Positions 32,190 through 45,605 of a stretch of 64,000 bases of DNA are shown here, piece after piece. The number at the start of each line of letters is the position of its first letter. Positions within the stretch are counted from its first letter, which is position 1. Made by a program: the position numbers and the translations under genes. The notes beneath the pieces were generated by a model. The model was not told where the DNA came from. It made no database searches and saw only the letters and a list, made by a program, of their open reading frames with translations. The stretch spans positions 8,942,002-9,006,001 of the forward strand of contig JASKMD010000014.1 of NCBI GenBank assembly GCA_030144725.1, given 5' to 3'. The stretch comes from Haematococcus lacustris. Its lineage: Eukaryota; Chlorophyta; Chlorophyceae; Chlamydomonadales; Haematococcaceae.

Positions 32190-32381
32190 ACCTGCCTGCC
32201 TGCTCGCCTGCCTGCCTGCCTGCCTGCTCGCCTGCTCGCCTGCCTGCCTGCCTGTCTGTATGCCAACATGGCAGCAGCAGCATTGCAGCAGCAGCAGTGC
32301 AGCAGCAGCAGCAGCGCATCAGCAGCAGCAGCAGTAGCGCATCAGCAGCAGCAGCAGCGCACCAGCAGCAGCAGCAGCGCA

Positions 32382-32452
<71 letters not shown>

Positions 32453-32644
32453 ACCTGCCTGCCTGCTCGCCTGCCTGCCTGCCTGCCTGCTCGCCCGCTC
32501 GCCTGCCTGCCTGCCTGTCTGTATGCCAACATGGCAGCAGCAGCAGTGCAGCAGCAGCAGTGCAGCAGCAGCAGCAGCGCATCAGCAGCAGCAGCAGTAG
32601 CGCATCAGCAGCAGCAGCAGCGCACCAGCAGCAGCAGCAGCGCA

Positions 32645-32707
<63 letters not shown>

Positions 32708-32885
32708 ACCTGCCTGCCTGCTCGCCTGCCTGCCTGCCTGCCTGCTCGCCTGCTCGCCAGCCTGCCTGCCTGTCTGTATGCCAACATGGCAGCAGCAGCA
32801 GTGCAGCAGCAGCAGCAGCGCATCAGCAGCAGCAGCAGTAGCGCATCAGCAGCAGCAGCAACGCACCAGCAGCAGCAGCAGCGCA

Positions 32886-32916
<31 letters not shown>

Positions 32917-33129
32917 ACCTGCCTGCCTGCTCGCCTGCCTGCCTGCCTGCCTGCTCGCCTGCTCGCCAGCCTGCCTGCCTGTCTGTATGCCAACATGGCA
33001 GCAGCAGCAGTGCAGCAGCAGCAGTGCAGCAGCAGCAGCAGCGCATCAGCAGCAGCAGCAGTAGCGCATCAGCAGCAGCAGCAGCGCACCAGCAGCAGCA
33101 GCAGCGCACCTGCCTGCCTGCCTGCCTGT

Positions 33130-33187
<58 letters not shown>

Positions 33188-33379
33188 ACCTGCCTGCCTG
33201 CTCGCCTGCCTGCCTGCCTGCCTGCTCGCCTGCTCGCCAGCCTGCCTGCCTGTCTGTATGCCAACATGGCAGCAGCAGCAGTGCAGCAGCAGCAGTGCAG
33301 CAGCAGCAGCAGCGCATCAGCAGCAGCAGCAGTAGCGCATCAGCAGCAGCAGCAGCGCACCAGCAGCAGCAGCAGCGCA

Positions 33380-33418
<39 letters not shown>

Positions 33419-33419
33419 A

Positions 33420-33486
<67 letters not shown>

Positions 33487-33699
33487 ACCTGCCTGCCTGC
33501 TCGCCTGCCTGCCTGCCTGCCTGCTCGCCTGCTCGCCAGCCTGCCTGCCTGTCTGTATGCCAACATGGCAGCAGCAGCAGTGCAGCAGCAGCAGTGCAGC
33601 AGCAGCAGCAGCGCATCAGCAGCAGCAGCAGTAGCGCATCAGCAGCAGCAGCAGCGCACCAGCAGCAGCAGCAGCGCACCTGCCTGCCTGCCTGCCTGT

Positions 33700-33749
<50 letters not shown>

Positions 33750-33941
33750 ACCTGCCTGCCTGCTCGCCTGCCTGCCTGCCTGCCTGCTCGCCTGCTCGCC
33801 AGCCTGCCTGCCTGTCTGTATGCCAACATGGCAGCAGCAGCAGTGCAGCAGCAGCAGTGCAGCAGCAGCAGCAGCGCATCAGCAGCAGCAGCAGTAGCGC
33901 ATCAGCAGCAGCAGCAGCGCACCAGCAGCAGCAGCAACGCA

Positions 33942-33980
<39 letters not shown>

Positions 33981-33981
33981 A

Positions 33982-34052
<71 letters not shown>

Positions 34053-34265
34053 ACCTGCCTGCCTGCTCGCCTGCCTGCCTGCCTGCCTGCTCGCCTGCTC
34101 GCCAGCCTGCCTGCCTGTCTGTATGCCAACATGGCAGCAGCAGCAGTGCAGCAGCAGCAGTGCAGCAGCAGCAGCAGCGCATCAGCAGCAGCAGCAGTAG
34201 CGCATCAGCAGCAGCAGCAGCGCACCAGCAGCAGCAGCAGCGCACCTGCCTGCCTGCCTGCCTGT

Positions 34266-34339
<74 letters not shown>

Positions 34340-34519
34340 ACCTGCCTGCCTGCTCGCCTGCCTGCCTGCCTGCCTGCTCGCCTGCTCGCCAGCCTGCCTG
34401 CCTGTCTGTATGCCAACATGGCAGCAGCAGCAGTGCAGCAGCAGCAGTGCAGCAGCAGCGCATCAGCAGCAGCAGCAGTAGCGCAGCAGCAGCAGCGCAC
34501 CAGCAGCAGCAGCAGCTCA

Positions 34520-34550
<31 letters not shown>

Positions 34551-34981
34551 ACCTGCCTGCCTGCTCGCCTGCCTGCCTGCCTGCCTGCTCGCCTGCTCGC
34601 CTGCCTGCCTGCCTGTCTGTATGCCAACATGGCAGCAGCAGCAGTGCAGCAGCAGCAGTGCAGCAGCAGCAGCAGCGCATCAGCAGCAGCAGCAGTAGCG
34701 CATCAGCAGCAGCAGCAGCAGCGCACCAGCAGCAGCAGCAGCGCACCTGCCTGCCTGCCTACCTGCCTGCCTGCTCGCCTGCCTGCCTGCCTGCCTGCCT
34801 GCCTGCTCGCCTGCTCGCCTGCCTGCCTGCCTGTCTGTATGCCAACATGGCAGCAGCAGCAGTGCAGCAGCAGCAGTGCAGCAGCAGCAGCAGCGCATCA
34901 GCAGCAGCAGCAGTAGCGCATCAGCAGCAGCAGCAGCGCACCAGCAGCAGCAGCAGCGCACCTGCCTGCCTGCCTGCCTGT

Positions 34982-35055
<74 letters not shown>

Positions 35056-35241
35056 ACCTGCCTGCCTGCTCGCCTGCCTGCCTGCCTGCCTGCTCGCCTG
35101 CTCGCCAGCCTGCCTGCCTGTCTGTATGCCAACATGGCAGCAGCAGCAGTGCAGCAGCAGCAGTGCAGCAGCAGCGCATCAGCAGCAGCAGCAGTAGCGC
35201 ATCAGCAGCAGCAGCAGCGCACCAGCAGCAGCAGCAGCGCA

Positions 35242-35272
<31 letters not shown>

Positions 35273-35718
35273 ACCTGCCTGCCTGCTCGCCTGCCTGCCT
35301 GCCTGCCTGCCTGCCTGCTCGCCTGCTCGCCTGCCTGCCTGCCTGTCTGTATGCCAACATGGCAGCAGCAGCAGTGCAGCAGCAGCAGTGCAGCAGCAGC
35401 AGCAGCGCATCATCAGCAGCAGCAGTAGCGCATCAGCAGCAGCAGCAGCAGCGCACCAGCAGCAGCAGCAGCGCACCTGCCTGCCTGCCTGCCTGCCTGT
35501 CTGCCTGCCCGCCTGCCTGCCTGCCTACCTGCCTGCCTGCTCGCCTGCCTGCCTGCCTGCCTGCTCGCCTGCTCGCCTGCCTGCCTGCCTGTCTGTATGC
35601 CAACATGGCAGCAGCAGCAGTGCAGCAGCAGCAGTGCAGCAGCAGCAGCAGCGCATCAGCAGCAGCAGCAGTAGCGCATCAGCAGCAGCAGCAGCGCATC
35701 AGCAGCAGCTGCAGCGCA

Positions 35719-35794
<76 letters not shown>

Positions 35795-35910
35795 CTCGCC
35801 TGCCTGCCTGCCTGCTCGCCTGCTCGCCTGCTCGCCTGCCTGCCTGCCTGCCTGCATGCCTACCTGCCTGCCTGCTCGCCTGCCTGCCTGCCTGCCTGCT
35901 CGCCTGCTCG
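31631..35910 (+). repeat. CCTG/CAG higher-order repeat, sixteen units
   Basis: TATGCCAACATGG occurs about every 210-300 bp from 31777 to 35597. Sub-families recur: GCTCGCCAGCC versus GCTCGCCTGCC endings, and GCCTGTCTGCC insertions in alternate units. Two-unit higher-order amplification is therefore likely. The last unit is degenerate (CCTGCATGCCTACC near 35850). Confidence 0.95.
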
Positions 35911-38900
35911 CCTAAGAGCTCAGCAGTGAGAGATGGCCAGCAGCGGCATCAGCCAGGCTACGTACGCATGTTCATAGGCATCACAGGTGCGGCCGACCCC
36001 CTGCCTGCTGCTGCCCCACCCCATGCCAGCTGCGGCCCCACCACATGCCAGCTGCGGCCCCACATCATGCCCGCTGCGGCCGCACTCCCTGCCCGCTGCT
36101 GCCCCACCCCATGCCTGCTGCTGCCCCACCCCATGCCCGCTGCGGCCCCACCCCATGCCCGCTGCGGCCCCACCCCATGCCCGCTGCGGCCCCACCTCAT
36201 GCCGGCTGCTGCCCCACCCTATGCCCGCTGCCACACCACCACATGCCCACTGCTGCCCCACCCCATGCCCGCTGCTGCCCCACCCCCTGCCCGCTGCGGC
36301 CCCACCCCCTGCCTGCTGCGGCCCCACCTCATGCGTGCTGTGGCCCCACCTCATGCCCGCTGCGGCCCCACCCCCTGCCCGCTGCGGCCCCACCCCCTGC
36401 CCGCTGCTGCCCCATCCCCTGCCTGCTGCTGCCCCACCCCCTGCCCGCTGCGGCCCCACCCCCTGCCCGCTGCTGCCCCACCCCCTGCCCGCTGCGGCCC
36501 CACCCCCTGCCCGCTGCGGCCCCAAACCCTGCCCGCTGCGGCCCCACCTCATGTGCGCTGCGGCCCCACCCCCTGCCCGCTGCGGCCCCACCCCCTGCCC
36601 GCTGCGGCCCCAAACCCTGCCCGCTGTGGCCCCACCTCATGTGCGCTGCGGCCCCACCCCCTGCCCGCTGCGGCCCCATCCCCTGCCCACTGCGGCCCCA
36701 CCTCATGCCTGCTGCTGCCCCTCCCCCTGCCCGCTGCGGCCCCACACCCTGCCCGCTGCGGCCCCACCTCATGCGCGTTGTGGCCCCACCCCCTGCCCGC
36801 TGCGGCCGCACCTCCTGCCTACTGCGGCCCCACCCCCTTCCCGCTGTGGCATTAACGCATGCCCGCTGCTGCCCCACCCCATGCCCGCTGCTGCCTTACC
36901 CCATGTCCGCTGCGGCTGCACCCCATGCCTGCTGCTGCCCCACCCCCTGCCCGCTGCTGCCCCACCTCATGCCCGCTGCTGCCCCACCCCCTGCTGGCTG
37001 CTGCCCCACCCTATGCCCGCTGCTGCCCCACCCCCTGCCCGCTGCTGCCGCATTCCCTGCCCGCTGCAACACCACCACATGCCCACTGCGGCCCCACCCC
37101 ATGCCCGCTGCTGCCCCACCCCCTGCCCGCTGCGGCCCCACCCCCTGCCTGCTGCGGCCCCACCTCATGCGCGCTGCGGCCCCACCCCCTGCCCGCTGCG
37201 GCCCTACACCCTGCCCGATGGGCCCCACCCCCTGCCCGCTGCAGCCCCAAACCCTGCCTGCTGCGGCCCCACCTCATGCCCGCTGCGGCCCCACCCCCTG
37301 CCCGCTGCGGCCCCACCCCCTGCCCGCTGCTGCCCCACACCCTGCCCGCTGCGGCCCCACCTCATGCGCGTTGTGGCCCCACCCCCTGCCCGCTGCGGCC
37401 GCACCTCCTGCCTACTGCGGCCCCACCCCCTTCCCGCTGTGGCATTAACGCATGCCCGCTGCTGCCCCACCCCATGCCCGCTGCTGCCTTACCCCATGTC
37501 CGCTGCGGCTGCACCCCATGCCTGCTGCTGCCCCACCCCCTGCCCGCTGCTGCCCCACCTCATGCCCGCTGCTGCCCCACCCCCTGCTGGCTGCTGCCCC
37601 ACCCTATGCCCGCTGCTGCCCCACCCCCTGCCCGCTGCTGCCGCATTCCCTGCCCGCTGCAACACCACCACATGCCCACTGCGGCCCCACCCCATGCCCG
37701 CTGCTGCCCCACCCCCTGCCCGCTGCGGCCCCACCCCCTGCCTGCTGCGGCCCCACCTCATGCGCGCTGCGGCCCCACCCCCTGCCCGCTGCGGCCCTAC
37801 ACCCTGCCCGATGGGCCCCACCCCCTGCCCGCTGCAGCCCCAAACCCTGCCTGCTGCGGCCCCACCTCATGCCCGCTGCGGCCCCACCCCCTGCCCGCTG
37901 CTGCCCCACCCCCTGCCCGCTGCTGCCCCACCCCCTGCCCGCTGCGGCCCCACCCCCTGCCCGCTGCGGCCCCACCCCATATGCCCGCTATGGCCCCACC
38001 ACATGCCCGCTGCGGCCCCACCATCTGCCCGCTGCTGCCCCACCCCATGCCCGCTGCGGCTCCACCCCATGCCCGCTGCGGCAGCACCACATGCCAGCTG
38101 CTGCCCCACCCCCTGCCCGCTCCTGCCCCACCTCATGCCCGCTGCGGCCGCACCCCCTGCCCGCTGCTGCCCCACCCCATGCCCGCTGCGGCCCCACCCC
38201 ATGCCCGCTGCGGCCCCACCCCATGCCCGCTGCGGCCCCACCCCCTGCCCGCTGCTGCCCCACCCCATGCCCGCTGCGGCTCCACCCCATGCCCGCTGCG
38301 GCCGCACCCCATGCCCGCTGCTGCCCCACCACATGCCAGCTGCTGCCCCACCCCATGTCGCTGCGGCCCCACCACATGCCAGCTGCTGCCCCACCCCATG
38401 CCTGCTGCGGCCCCACCCCCTGCCCGCTGCTGCCCCACCCCATGCCCGCTGCAGCCCCACCCCATGCCCGCTGCGGCCGCACCCCATGCCCTCTGCTGCC
38501 CCACCACATGCCAGCTGCTGCCCCACCCCATGTCGCTGCGGCCCCACCACATGCCAGCTGCTGCCCCACCCCATCCCTGTTGCGGCCCCACCCCCTGCCC
38601 GCTGCTGCCCCACCCCATGCCCGCTGCAGCCCCACCCCATGCCCGCTGCGGCCGCACCACATGCCAGCTGCTGCCCCACCCCATGCCCGCTGCGGCCCCA
38701 CCCCATGCCCGCTGCGGCCGCACCACATGCCAGCTGCTGCCCCACCCCCTGCCCGCTCCTGCCCCACCTCATGCCCGATGCGGCTGCACCCCCTGCCCGC
38801 TGCTGCCCCACCCCATGCCCGCTGCTGCCCCACCCCCTGCCCGCTCCTGCCCCACCCCCTGCCTGCTGCTGCCCCACCCCATGCCCGCTGCGGCCCCCAC

Positions 38901-41900
38901 CCCTGCCCGCTGCTGCCCCACCCCCTGCCCGCTGCTGCCCCACCCCCTGCCCGCTGCTGCCCCACCCCATGCCCGCTGCGGCCCCACCACATGCCAGCTG
39001 CTGCCCCACCCCATGCCCGTTGCGGCCCCACCCCCTGCCCGCTGCTGCTTCACCCCATGCCCGCTGCGGCCCCACCCCATGCCCGCTGCGGTCGCACCAC
39101 ATGCCAGCTGCTGCCCCACCCCCTACCCGCTCCTGCCCCACCTCATGCCCGCTACGGCCGCACCCCCTGCCCGCTGCTGCCCCACCCCATGCCCGCTGCG
39201 GCCCCACCCCCTGCCCGCTGCGGCCCCACCCCCTGCCCGCTCCTGCCCCACCTCATGCCCGATGCGGCTGCACCCCCTGCCCGCTGCGGCCCCACCACAT
39301 GCCCGCTGCTGCCCCACCCCCTGCCCGCTGCTGCCCCACCCCCTGCCCGCTGCTGCCCCACCCCATGCCCGCTGCGGCCCCCACCCCTGCCCGCTGCTGC
39401 CCCACCCCCTGCCCGCTGCTGCCCCACCCCCTGCCCAGTGCTGCCCCACCCCATGCCCGCTGCGGCCCCACCACATGCCAGCTGCTGCCCCACCCCATGC
39501 CCGCTGCGGCCCCACCCCCTGCCCGCTGCTGCTTCACCCCATGCCCGCTGCGGCCCCACCCCATGCCCGCTGCGGCCGCACCACATGCCAGCTGCTGCCC
39601 CACCCCCTATCGCTCCTGCCCCACCTCATGCCCGCTGCGGCCCCACCCCCTGCCCGCTGCTGCCCCACCCCATGCCCGCTGCTGCCCCACCCCATGCCCG
39701 CTGCGGCCCCACCCCCTGCCCGCTGCTGCCCCACCCCATGCCCGATGCTGCCCCACCCCATGCCCGCTGCGGCCCCACCACATGCCAGCTGCTGCCCCAC
39801 CCCATGCCTGCTGCGGCCCCACCCCCTGCCCGCTGCTGCCCCACCCCATGCCCGCTGCGGCCCCACCCCATGCCCGCTGCGGCCGCACCACATGCCAGCT
39901 GCTGCCCCACCCCCTCCCGCTCCTGCCCCACCTCATGCCCGCTGCGGCCGCACCCCCTGCCCGCTGCTGCCCCACCCCATGCCCGCTGCGGCCCCACCCC
40001 ATGCCCGCTGCGGCCCCACCCCCTGCCCGCTGCTGCCCCACCTCATGCCCGCTGCGGCCGCACCACATGCCAGCTGCTGCCCCACCCCCTGCCCGCTCCT
40101 GCCCCACCTCATGCCCGTTGCGGCCCCACCCCCTGCCCGCTGCTGCCCTACCTCATGCCCGCTGCTGCCCCACCCCATGCCAGCTGCTGCCCCACCCCAT
40201 GCCCGCTGCGGCCCCACCCCATGCCCGCTCCTGCCCCACCTCATGCCCGCTGCGGCCGCACCCCCTGCCCGCTGCGGCCCCACCCCATGCCCGCTGCGGC
40301 CCCACCCCCTGCCCGCTGCTGCCCCACCTCATGCCCGCTGCGGCCGCACCCCATGCCCACTGCGGCCGCACCACATGCCAGCTGCTGCCCCACCCCATGC
40401 CCGCTGCGGCCCCACTGTATGCCCGTTGCGGCACCACCGGTTGCCCGCTGCGGCCCCATTGCATGCTTGCTGCAGCCCCACTTCATGCCCGCTGCGGCCC
40501 CACCCCATGCCCGCTGCGGCCCCACCCCATGCCCGCTGCTGCCCCCACCCTACCCGCTGCTGCCCCACCTCATGCCCGCTGCGGCCCCACCCCATGCCCA
40601 CTGCGGCCACACCACATGCCAGCTGCTGCCCCACCTCCTGCCCGCTGCTGCCCCACCTCATGCCCGCTGCGGCCGCACCCCCTGCCCGCTGCGGCCGCAC
40701 CACATGCCCGCTGCAGCCCCACCCCATGCCCGCTGCTGCCCCACCCCATGCCCGCTGCGGCCCCACCACATGCCAGCTGCTGCCCCACCCCATGCCCATT
40801 GCGGCCCCACCCCCTGCCCGCTGCTGCCCCACTGTATGCCCGCTGTGGCACCACCGCATGCCCGCTGCTGCCCCACCTCATGTCCGCTGCGGCCCCACCC
40901 CCTGCCCGCTGCTGCCCCACCCCATGCCCGCTGCGGCCACACCCCCTGCCCGCTGCTGCCCCACCCCATGCCCGCTGCGGCCCCATCCCATGCCCGCTGC
41001 GGCCGCACCACATGCCAGCTGCTGCCCCACCCCCTGCCCGCTGCTGCCCCACCTCATGCCCGCTGCTGCCCCACCCCATGCCCGCTGTGGCCCCACCCCC
41101 TGCCCGCTGCTGCCCCACCCCATGCCCGCTGCTGCCCCACCCCCTGCCCGCTGCTGCCCCACCCCATGCCCGCTGCGGCCCCACCCCATGCCCGCTGCTG
41201 CCCCACCCCATGCCCGCTGCGGCCCCACCCCCTGCCCGCTGCTGCCCCACCCCATGCCCGCTGCTGCCCCACCCCATGCCCGCTGCGGCCCCACCACATG
41301 CCAGCTGCTGCCCCACCCCATGCCTGTTGCGGCCCCACCCCCTGCCCGCTGCTGCCCCACCCCATGCCCGCTGCGGCCCCACCCCATGCCCGCTGCGGCC
41401 GCACCACATGCCAGCTGCTGCCCCACCCCCTGCCCGCTCCTGCCCCACCTCATGCCCGCTGCGGCCGCACCCCCTGCCCGCTGCTGCCCCACCCCATGCC
41501 CGCTGCGGCCCCACCCCATGCCCGCTGCGGCCCCACCCCCTGCCCGCTCCTGCCCCACCTCATGCCCGCTGCGGCCGCACCCCCTGCCCGCTGCTGCCCC
41601 ACCCCATGCCCGCTGCTGCCCCACCCCCTGCCCGCTGCTGCCCCACCCCCTGCCCGCTGCTGCCCCACCCCATGCCCGCTGCGGCCCCCACCCCTGCCCG
41701 CTGCTGCCCCACCCCCTGCCCGCTGCTGCCCCACCCCCTGCCCAGTGCTGCCCCACCCCATGCCCGCTGCGGCCCCACCACATGCCTGCTGCTGCCCCAC
41801 CCCATGCCCGCTGCGGCCCCACCCCCTGCCCGCTGCTGCCTCACCCCATGCCCGCTGCGGCCCCACCCCATGCCCGCTGCGGTCGCACCACATGCCAGCT

Positions 41901-44494
41901 GCTGCCCCACCCCCTATCGCTCCTGCCCCACCTCATGCCCGCTGCGGCCCCACCCCCTGCCCGCTGCTGCCCCACCCCATGCCCGCTGCTGCCCCACCCC
42001 ATGCCCGCTGCGGCCCCACCCCCTGCCCGCTGCTGCCCCACCCCATGCCCGCTGCTGCCCCACCCCATGCCCGCTGCGGCCCCACCACATGCCAGCTGCT
42101 GCCCCACCCCATGCCTGTTGCGGCCCCACCCCCTGCCCGCTGCTGCCCCACCCCATGCCCGCTGCGGCCCCACCACATGCCTGCTGCTGCCCCACCTCAT
42201 GCCCGCTGCGGCCCCACCCCCTGCCCGCTGCTGCCCTACCTCATGCCCGCTGCGGCCCCACCCCATGCCCCTTGCGACCGCACTACATGCCAGCTGCTGC
42301 CCCACCCCCTCCCGCTCCTGCCTCACCTCATGCCCGATGCGGCCGCTCCTTATGCCCGCTGCGGCCCCACCCCCTCCCTGCTGCTGCCCCACCCCATGCC
42401 CGCTGCGGCCGCACCCCATGCCCGCTGCAGCCCCATGCCATGACTGCTGCGGCCCCACCCCCTGCCCGCTGCTGCCCCACCCCATGCCAGCTGCTGCCCC
42501 ACCCCATGCTCGCTGCGGCCCCACCCCATGCCCGCTCCTGCCCCACCTCATGCCCGCTGCGGCCGCACCCCCTGCCCGCTGCGGCCCCACCCCATGCCCG
42601 ATGCGGCCGCACCCCCTGCCCGCTCCTGCCCCACCTCATGCCCGCTGCGGCCGCACCCCATGCCCACTGCGGCCGCACCACATGCCAGCTGCTGCCCCAC
42701 CCCATGCCCGCTGCGGCCCCACTGTATGCCCGTTGCGGCACCACCGGTTGCCCGCTGCGGCCCCATTGCATGCTTGCTGCAGCCCCACTTCATGCCCGCT
42801 GCGGCCCCACCCCATGCCCGCTGCGGCCCCACCCCATGCCCGCTGCTGCCCCCACCCTACCCACTGCTGCCCCACCTCATGCCCGCTGCGGCACCACCCC
42901 ATGCCCACTGCGGCCACACCACATGCCAGCTGCTGCCCCACTCCTGCCCCCTGCTGCCCCACCTCATGCCCGCTGCGGCCGCACCCCCTGCCCGCTGCGG
43001 CCGCACCACATGCCCGCTGCAGCCCCACCCCATGCCCGCTGCTGCCCCACCCCATGCCCGTTGCGGCCCCACCACATGCCAGCTGCTGCCCCACCCCATG
43101 CCCATTGCGGCCCCACCCCCTGCCCGCTGCTGCCCCACTGTATGCCCGCTGTGGCACCACCGCATGCCCGCTGCTGCCCCACCTCATGTCCGCTGCGGCC
43201 CCACCCCCTGCCCGCTGCTGCCCCACCCCATGCCCGCTGCGGCCACACCCCCTGCCCACTGCTGCCCCACCCCATGCCCGCTGCGGCCCCATCCCATGCC
43301 CGCTGCGGCTGCACCACATGCCAGCTGCTGCCCCACCCCCTGCCCGCTGCTGCCCCACCTCATGCCCGCTGCTGCCCCACCCCATGCCCGATGTGGCCCC
43401 ACCCCCTGCCGGCTGCTGCCCCACCCCATGCCCGCTGCTGCCCCACCCCCTGCCCGCTGCTGCCCCACCCCATGCCCGCTGCGGCCCCACCCCATGCCCG
43501 CTGCGGCCCCACCACATGCCCGCTGCTGCCTTACACCATGTCTGCTGCGGCTGCACCCCATGCCCGCTGAGGCCCCACCCCCTGCCCGCTGCTGCCCCAC
43601 CCCATGTCCGCTGCGGCTGCACCCCATGCCCGCTGCTGCCCCACCCCATGCCCCCTGAGGCCCCACCCCCTGCCCGCTGCTGCCCCACCCCATGCCCGCT
43701 GAGGCCCCACCCCCTGCCCGCTGCTGCCCCACCCCATGTCTGCTGCGGCTGCACCCCATGCCCGCTGCTGCCCCACCACATGGCCGCTGCGGCCGCACCC
43801 CCTGCCCGCTCTGCCCCACCCCATGCCTGCTATGGCACCACTGCCTGCCCGCTGCGACACCAACGCATGCCCGCCGCTGCCCCATGGCATGCCCGCTGCT
43901 ACACCAGCACATGCCCACTGCGGCCCCACCACATGCCAGCTGCTGCCCCACCCCCAGCCCGCTGCTGCCCCACCTCATGCCCGCTGCGGCCGCGCCCCCT
44001 GCCCGCTGCGGCCCCACCACATGCCAGCTGCTGCCCCACCACATGTCAGCACATGTCTAACCCCACTGCTGCACCACTCTGGTAACCTTCCTATGGTCCA
44101 CTTGGTTTAACTGTGTTGTGATGTGCCATAACCGCTATGTCCTATGCATGTGCATGTGTGCATGCAGGTCCCAACACCGCCCTGACAGGGGCTGGAGAGC
44201 TGCAGGCAGTGCTGCTAGTGCACCAGCACCCCATCACCAGTCCTGAAACGCAAGTCCATCACCAGTCCTGACACCATCAACTTTAGGCACAATGTGTTGC
44301 CGTATGGAAGCAGCTTTGCCCTGGTGGGTGCTCGTTGCCTCAGCTGCCCATACGAAGCACAAGCCAGGCACCCGAAGCTGTTGCTGCACCCACCTGGCTG
44401 GGAGTTGGATACCCTAGAGCGCACTTTTGCACTGCCCACTATCAGGACCTATCTTGCTGCCATATGTCATGACATGAGTATGAATGTTGTGTGA
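35911..44494 (+). pseudogene. Two-exon gene remnant with an 8.2 kb minisatellite intron
   Basis: The exon ending at 35986 reads ...HQPGYVRMFIGITG and is followed by GTGCGG at 35987. The acceptor GTGTGCATGCAG ends at 44167, and phase 1 joins G to GT CCC AAC. This continues PNTALTGAGELQAVLLVHQH and then PYGSSFALVGARCLSCPYEAQ up to TGA at 44492-44494. A C-x2-C pair (CLSC) is visible; the family is not recognised. A 25-bp duplication (44231-44255 repeated at 44256) shifts the frame, so this copy would stop early. The inverted copy at 52.7-55.5 kb keeps the same borders and the same 25-bp duplication, so the damage predates the inversion. The upstream start is missing; the first exon emerges from the CCTG array. 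Confidence 0.5.
36000..44060 (+). repeat. 22-bp minisatellite (GCTG[CT][GT]GCCCCACCCC[AC]TGCCC), ~365 units
   Basis: The basic unit is GCTGCGGCCCCACCCCATGC CC, with CTG/CGG, ATG/CTG, TCATG, GCCGCACC and CACATGCCAGCTG variants. Three units equal 22 codons, so frames remain open for thousands of bases (up to 2,527 codons) without being genes. Higher-order copies are visible: a 593-bp tandem duplication (36859 versus 37452) and a ~2,307-bp one (CCACCGG at 40434 versus 42741). Confidence 0.97.
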
Positions 44495-45130
44495 TCATGG
44501 TGTTGCGTAGGTTGCCAGCAAAGCTAATGGACCAGTGGACGTCACCATTGATGGGTCAATTGCACAGCGCACTCATACAAATAGTGATAGCTGGCTTGCA
44601 AAACTTGGTAGTTAACGCCTAACGTTTGGTATGTAGGGTGTTGTGACTTAGAGGAGGACGAGACTCCCTTGGGGCCACAGTGCTCAAGATTGTCAGCCCT
44701 TGTGATGCTGTGAAATCACTCGTACAAATTAGTTCATGGCTGGCTTCGAAACATGGGAGTTAATGCAATCCGAGCCAACTTGGGAGTTCAAGCTTGTAAC
44801 CCGGTACGTAGTCTATTGTAACCTAGAAAACAACAAAACTTCCTTGGGCCCAAGTGTAATTCTCAAAAGGTGATGAGTTGTTAGACAAGGTGCTAGGCTG
44901 TGATCCTGATTTTTGCTAAGGGAGATGGTACCGAGTGACCAAAGTGAGCTCTCATGAAATATGGATATAAACGATTGTAAAGGATGCATTCAGCTTCCCA
45001 ACCTAATAGGTAGCATGCAAATAGTCCCAGCCAGTGATGAGTTATGGTTCTTCATGTGTATGCCTCGAGATACCTTGCACGGGATACCTCGCATGGGTTC
45101 CCCCGCACAGGGTTCTTCGCACGGGGTTCA
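44495..45130 (+). other. Non-coding flank with a diverged ~180-bp tandem pair
   Basis: 44567-44690 and 44727-44850 share ACTC[AG]TACAAAT, AGCTGGCTT, the TA[GT]TTAA[CT]GC word, GTA[TC]GTAG and CTTGGG-CC. No coding signal is seen. The inverted copy is at 52.1-52.66 kb. Confidence 0.6.
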
Positions 45131-45605
45131 CCGCATTCTTGCATTCGTGCCTTCGTGCCTGCATTCGTGCTTGCATTCGTGCCTGCATTCGTGCCTACAT
45201 TCGTGCATGCATTCGTGGCAGCGTGCCTACATTCGTGCCTACATTCGTGCATGCATTCGTGCCTGCATCCGTGCCTGCACCCGTGCCCGCACTCGTGCCC
45301 GTGCCCATGCCCGTGCCCGTGCCCGCACCCGTGCCCGCACTCGTGCTCGTGCCCGTGCCCGTGCCCGTGCCCGTGCCTGTGCCCATGCCCGTGCCCGTGC
45401 CCGTGCCCGTGCCCGTGCCCGTGCCCGTGCCCGTGCCTGCACCCGTGCCTTCACTCGTGCCCGCACCCGTGCCCGTGCCCGTGCCCGTGCCCGTGCCCGT
45501 GCCCGCACCCGTGCCCGTGCCCGTGCCCGTGCCCGTGCCTGTGCCCATGCCCGTGCCCGCACCCGTGCCCGTGCCCGTGCCCGTGCCCGTGCCCGTGCCT
45601 GCACC
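45131..45605 (+). repeat. CGTGCC hexamer array with ATTCGTGCCTGC start
   Basis: TGCATTCGTGCC units grade into (CGTGCC)n with CGCACC, CATGCC and CTGTGCC variants, ending CTGCACCCTGCA where the 12-bp array starts. Confidence 0.95.

Noticed and set aside
35987..44085. Open frames of up to 2,527 codons rich in Cys/Pro/Ala/His
   Set aside because: They follow a 22-bp stop-free minisatellite that is open in several frames on both strands, and they begin inside a probable intron. Length alone is no evidence of coding.
44961..45130. ORF start MDINDCKGCIQLPNLIG as a real gene N-terminus
   Set aside because: It runs at once into the CGTGCC and 12-bp arrays. The same start in the inverted arm simply reflects the duplication.
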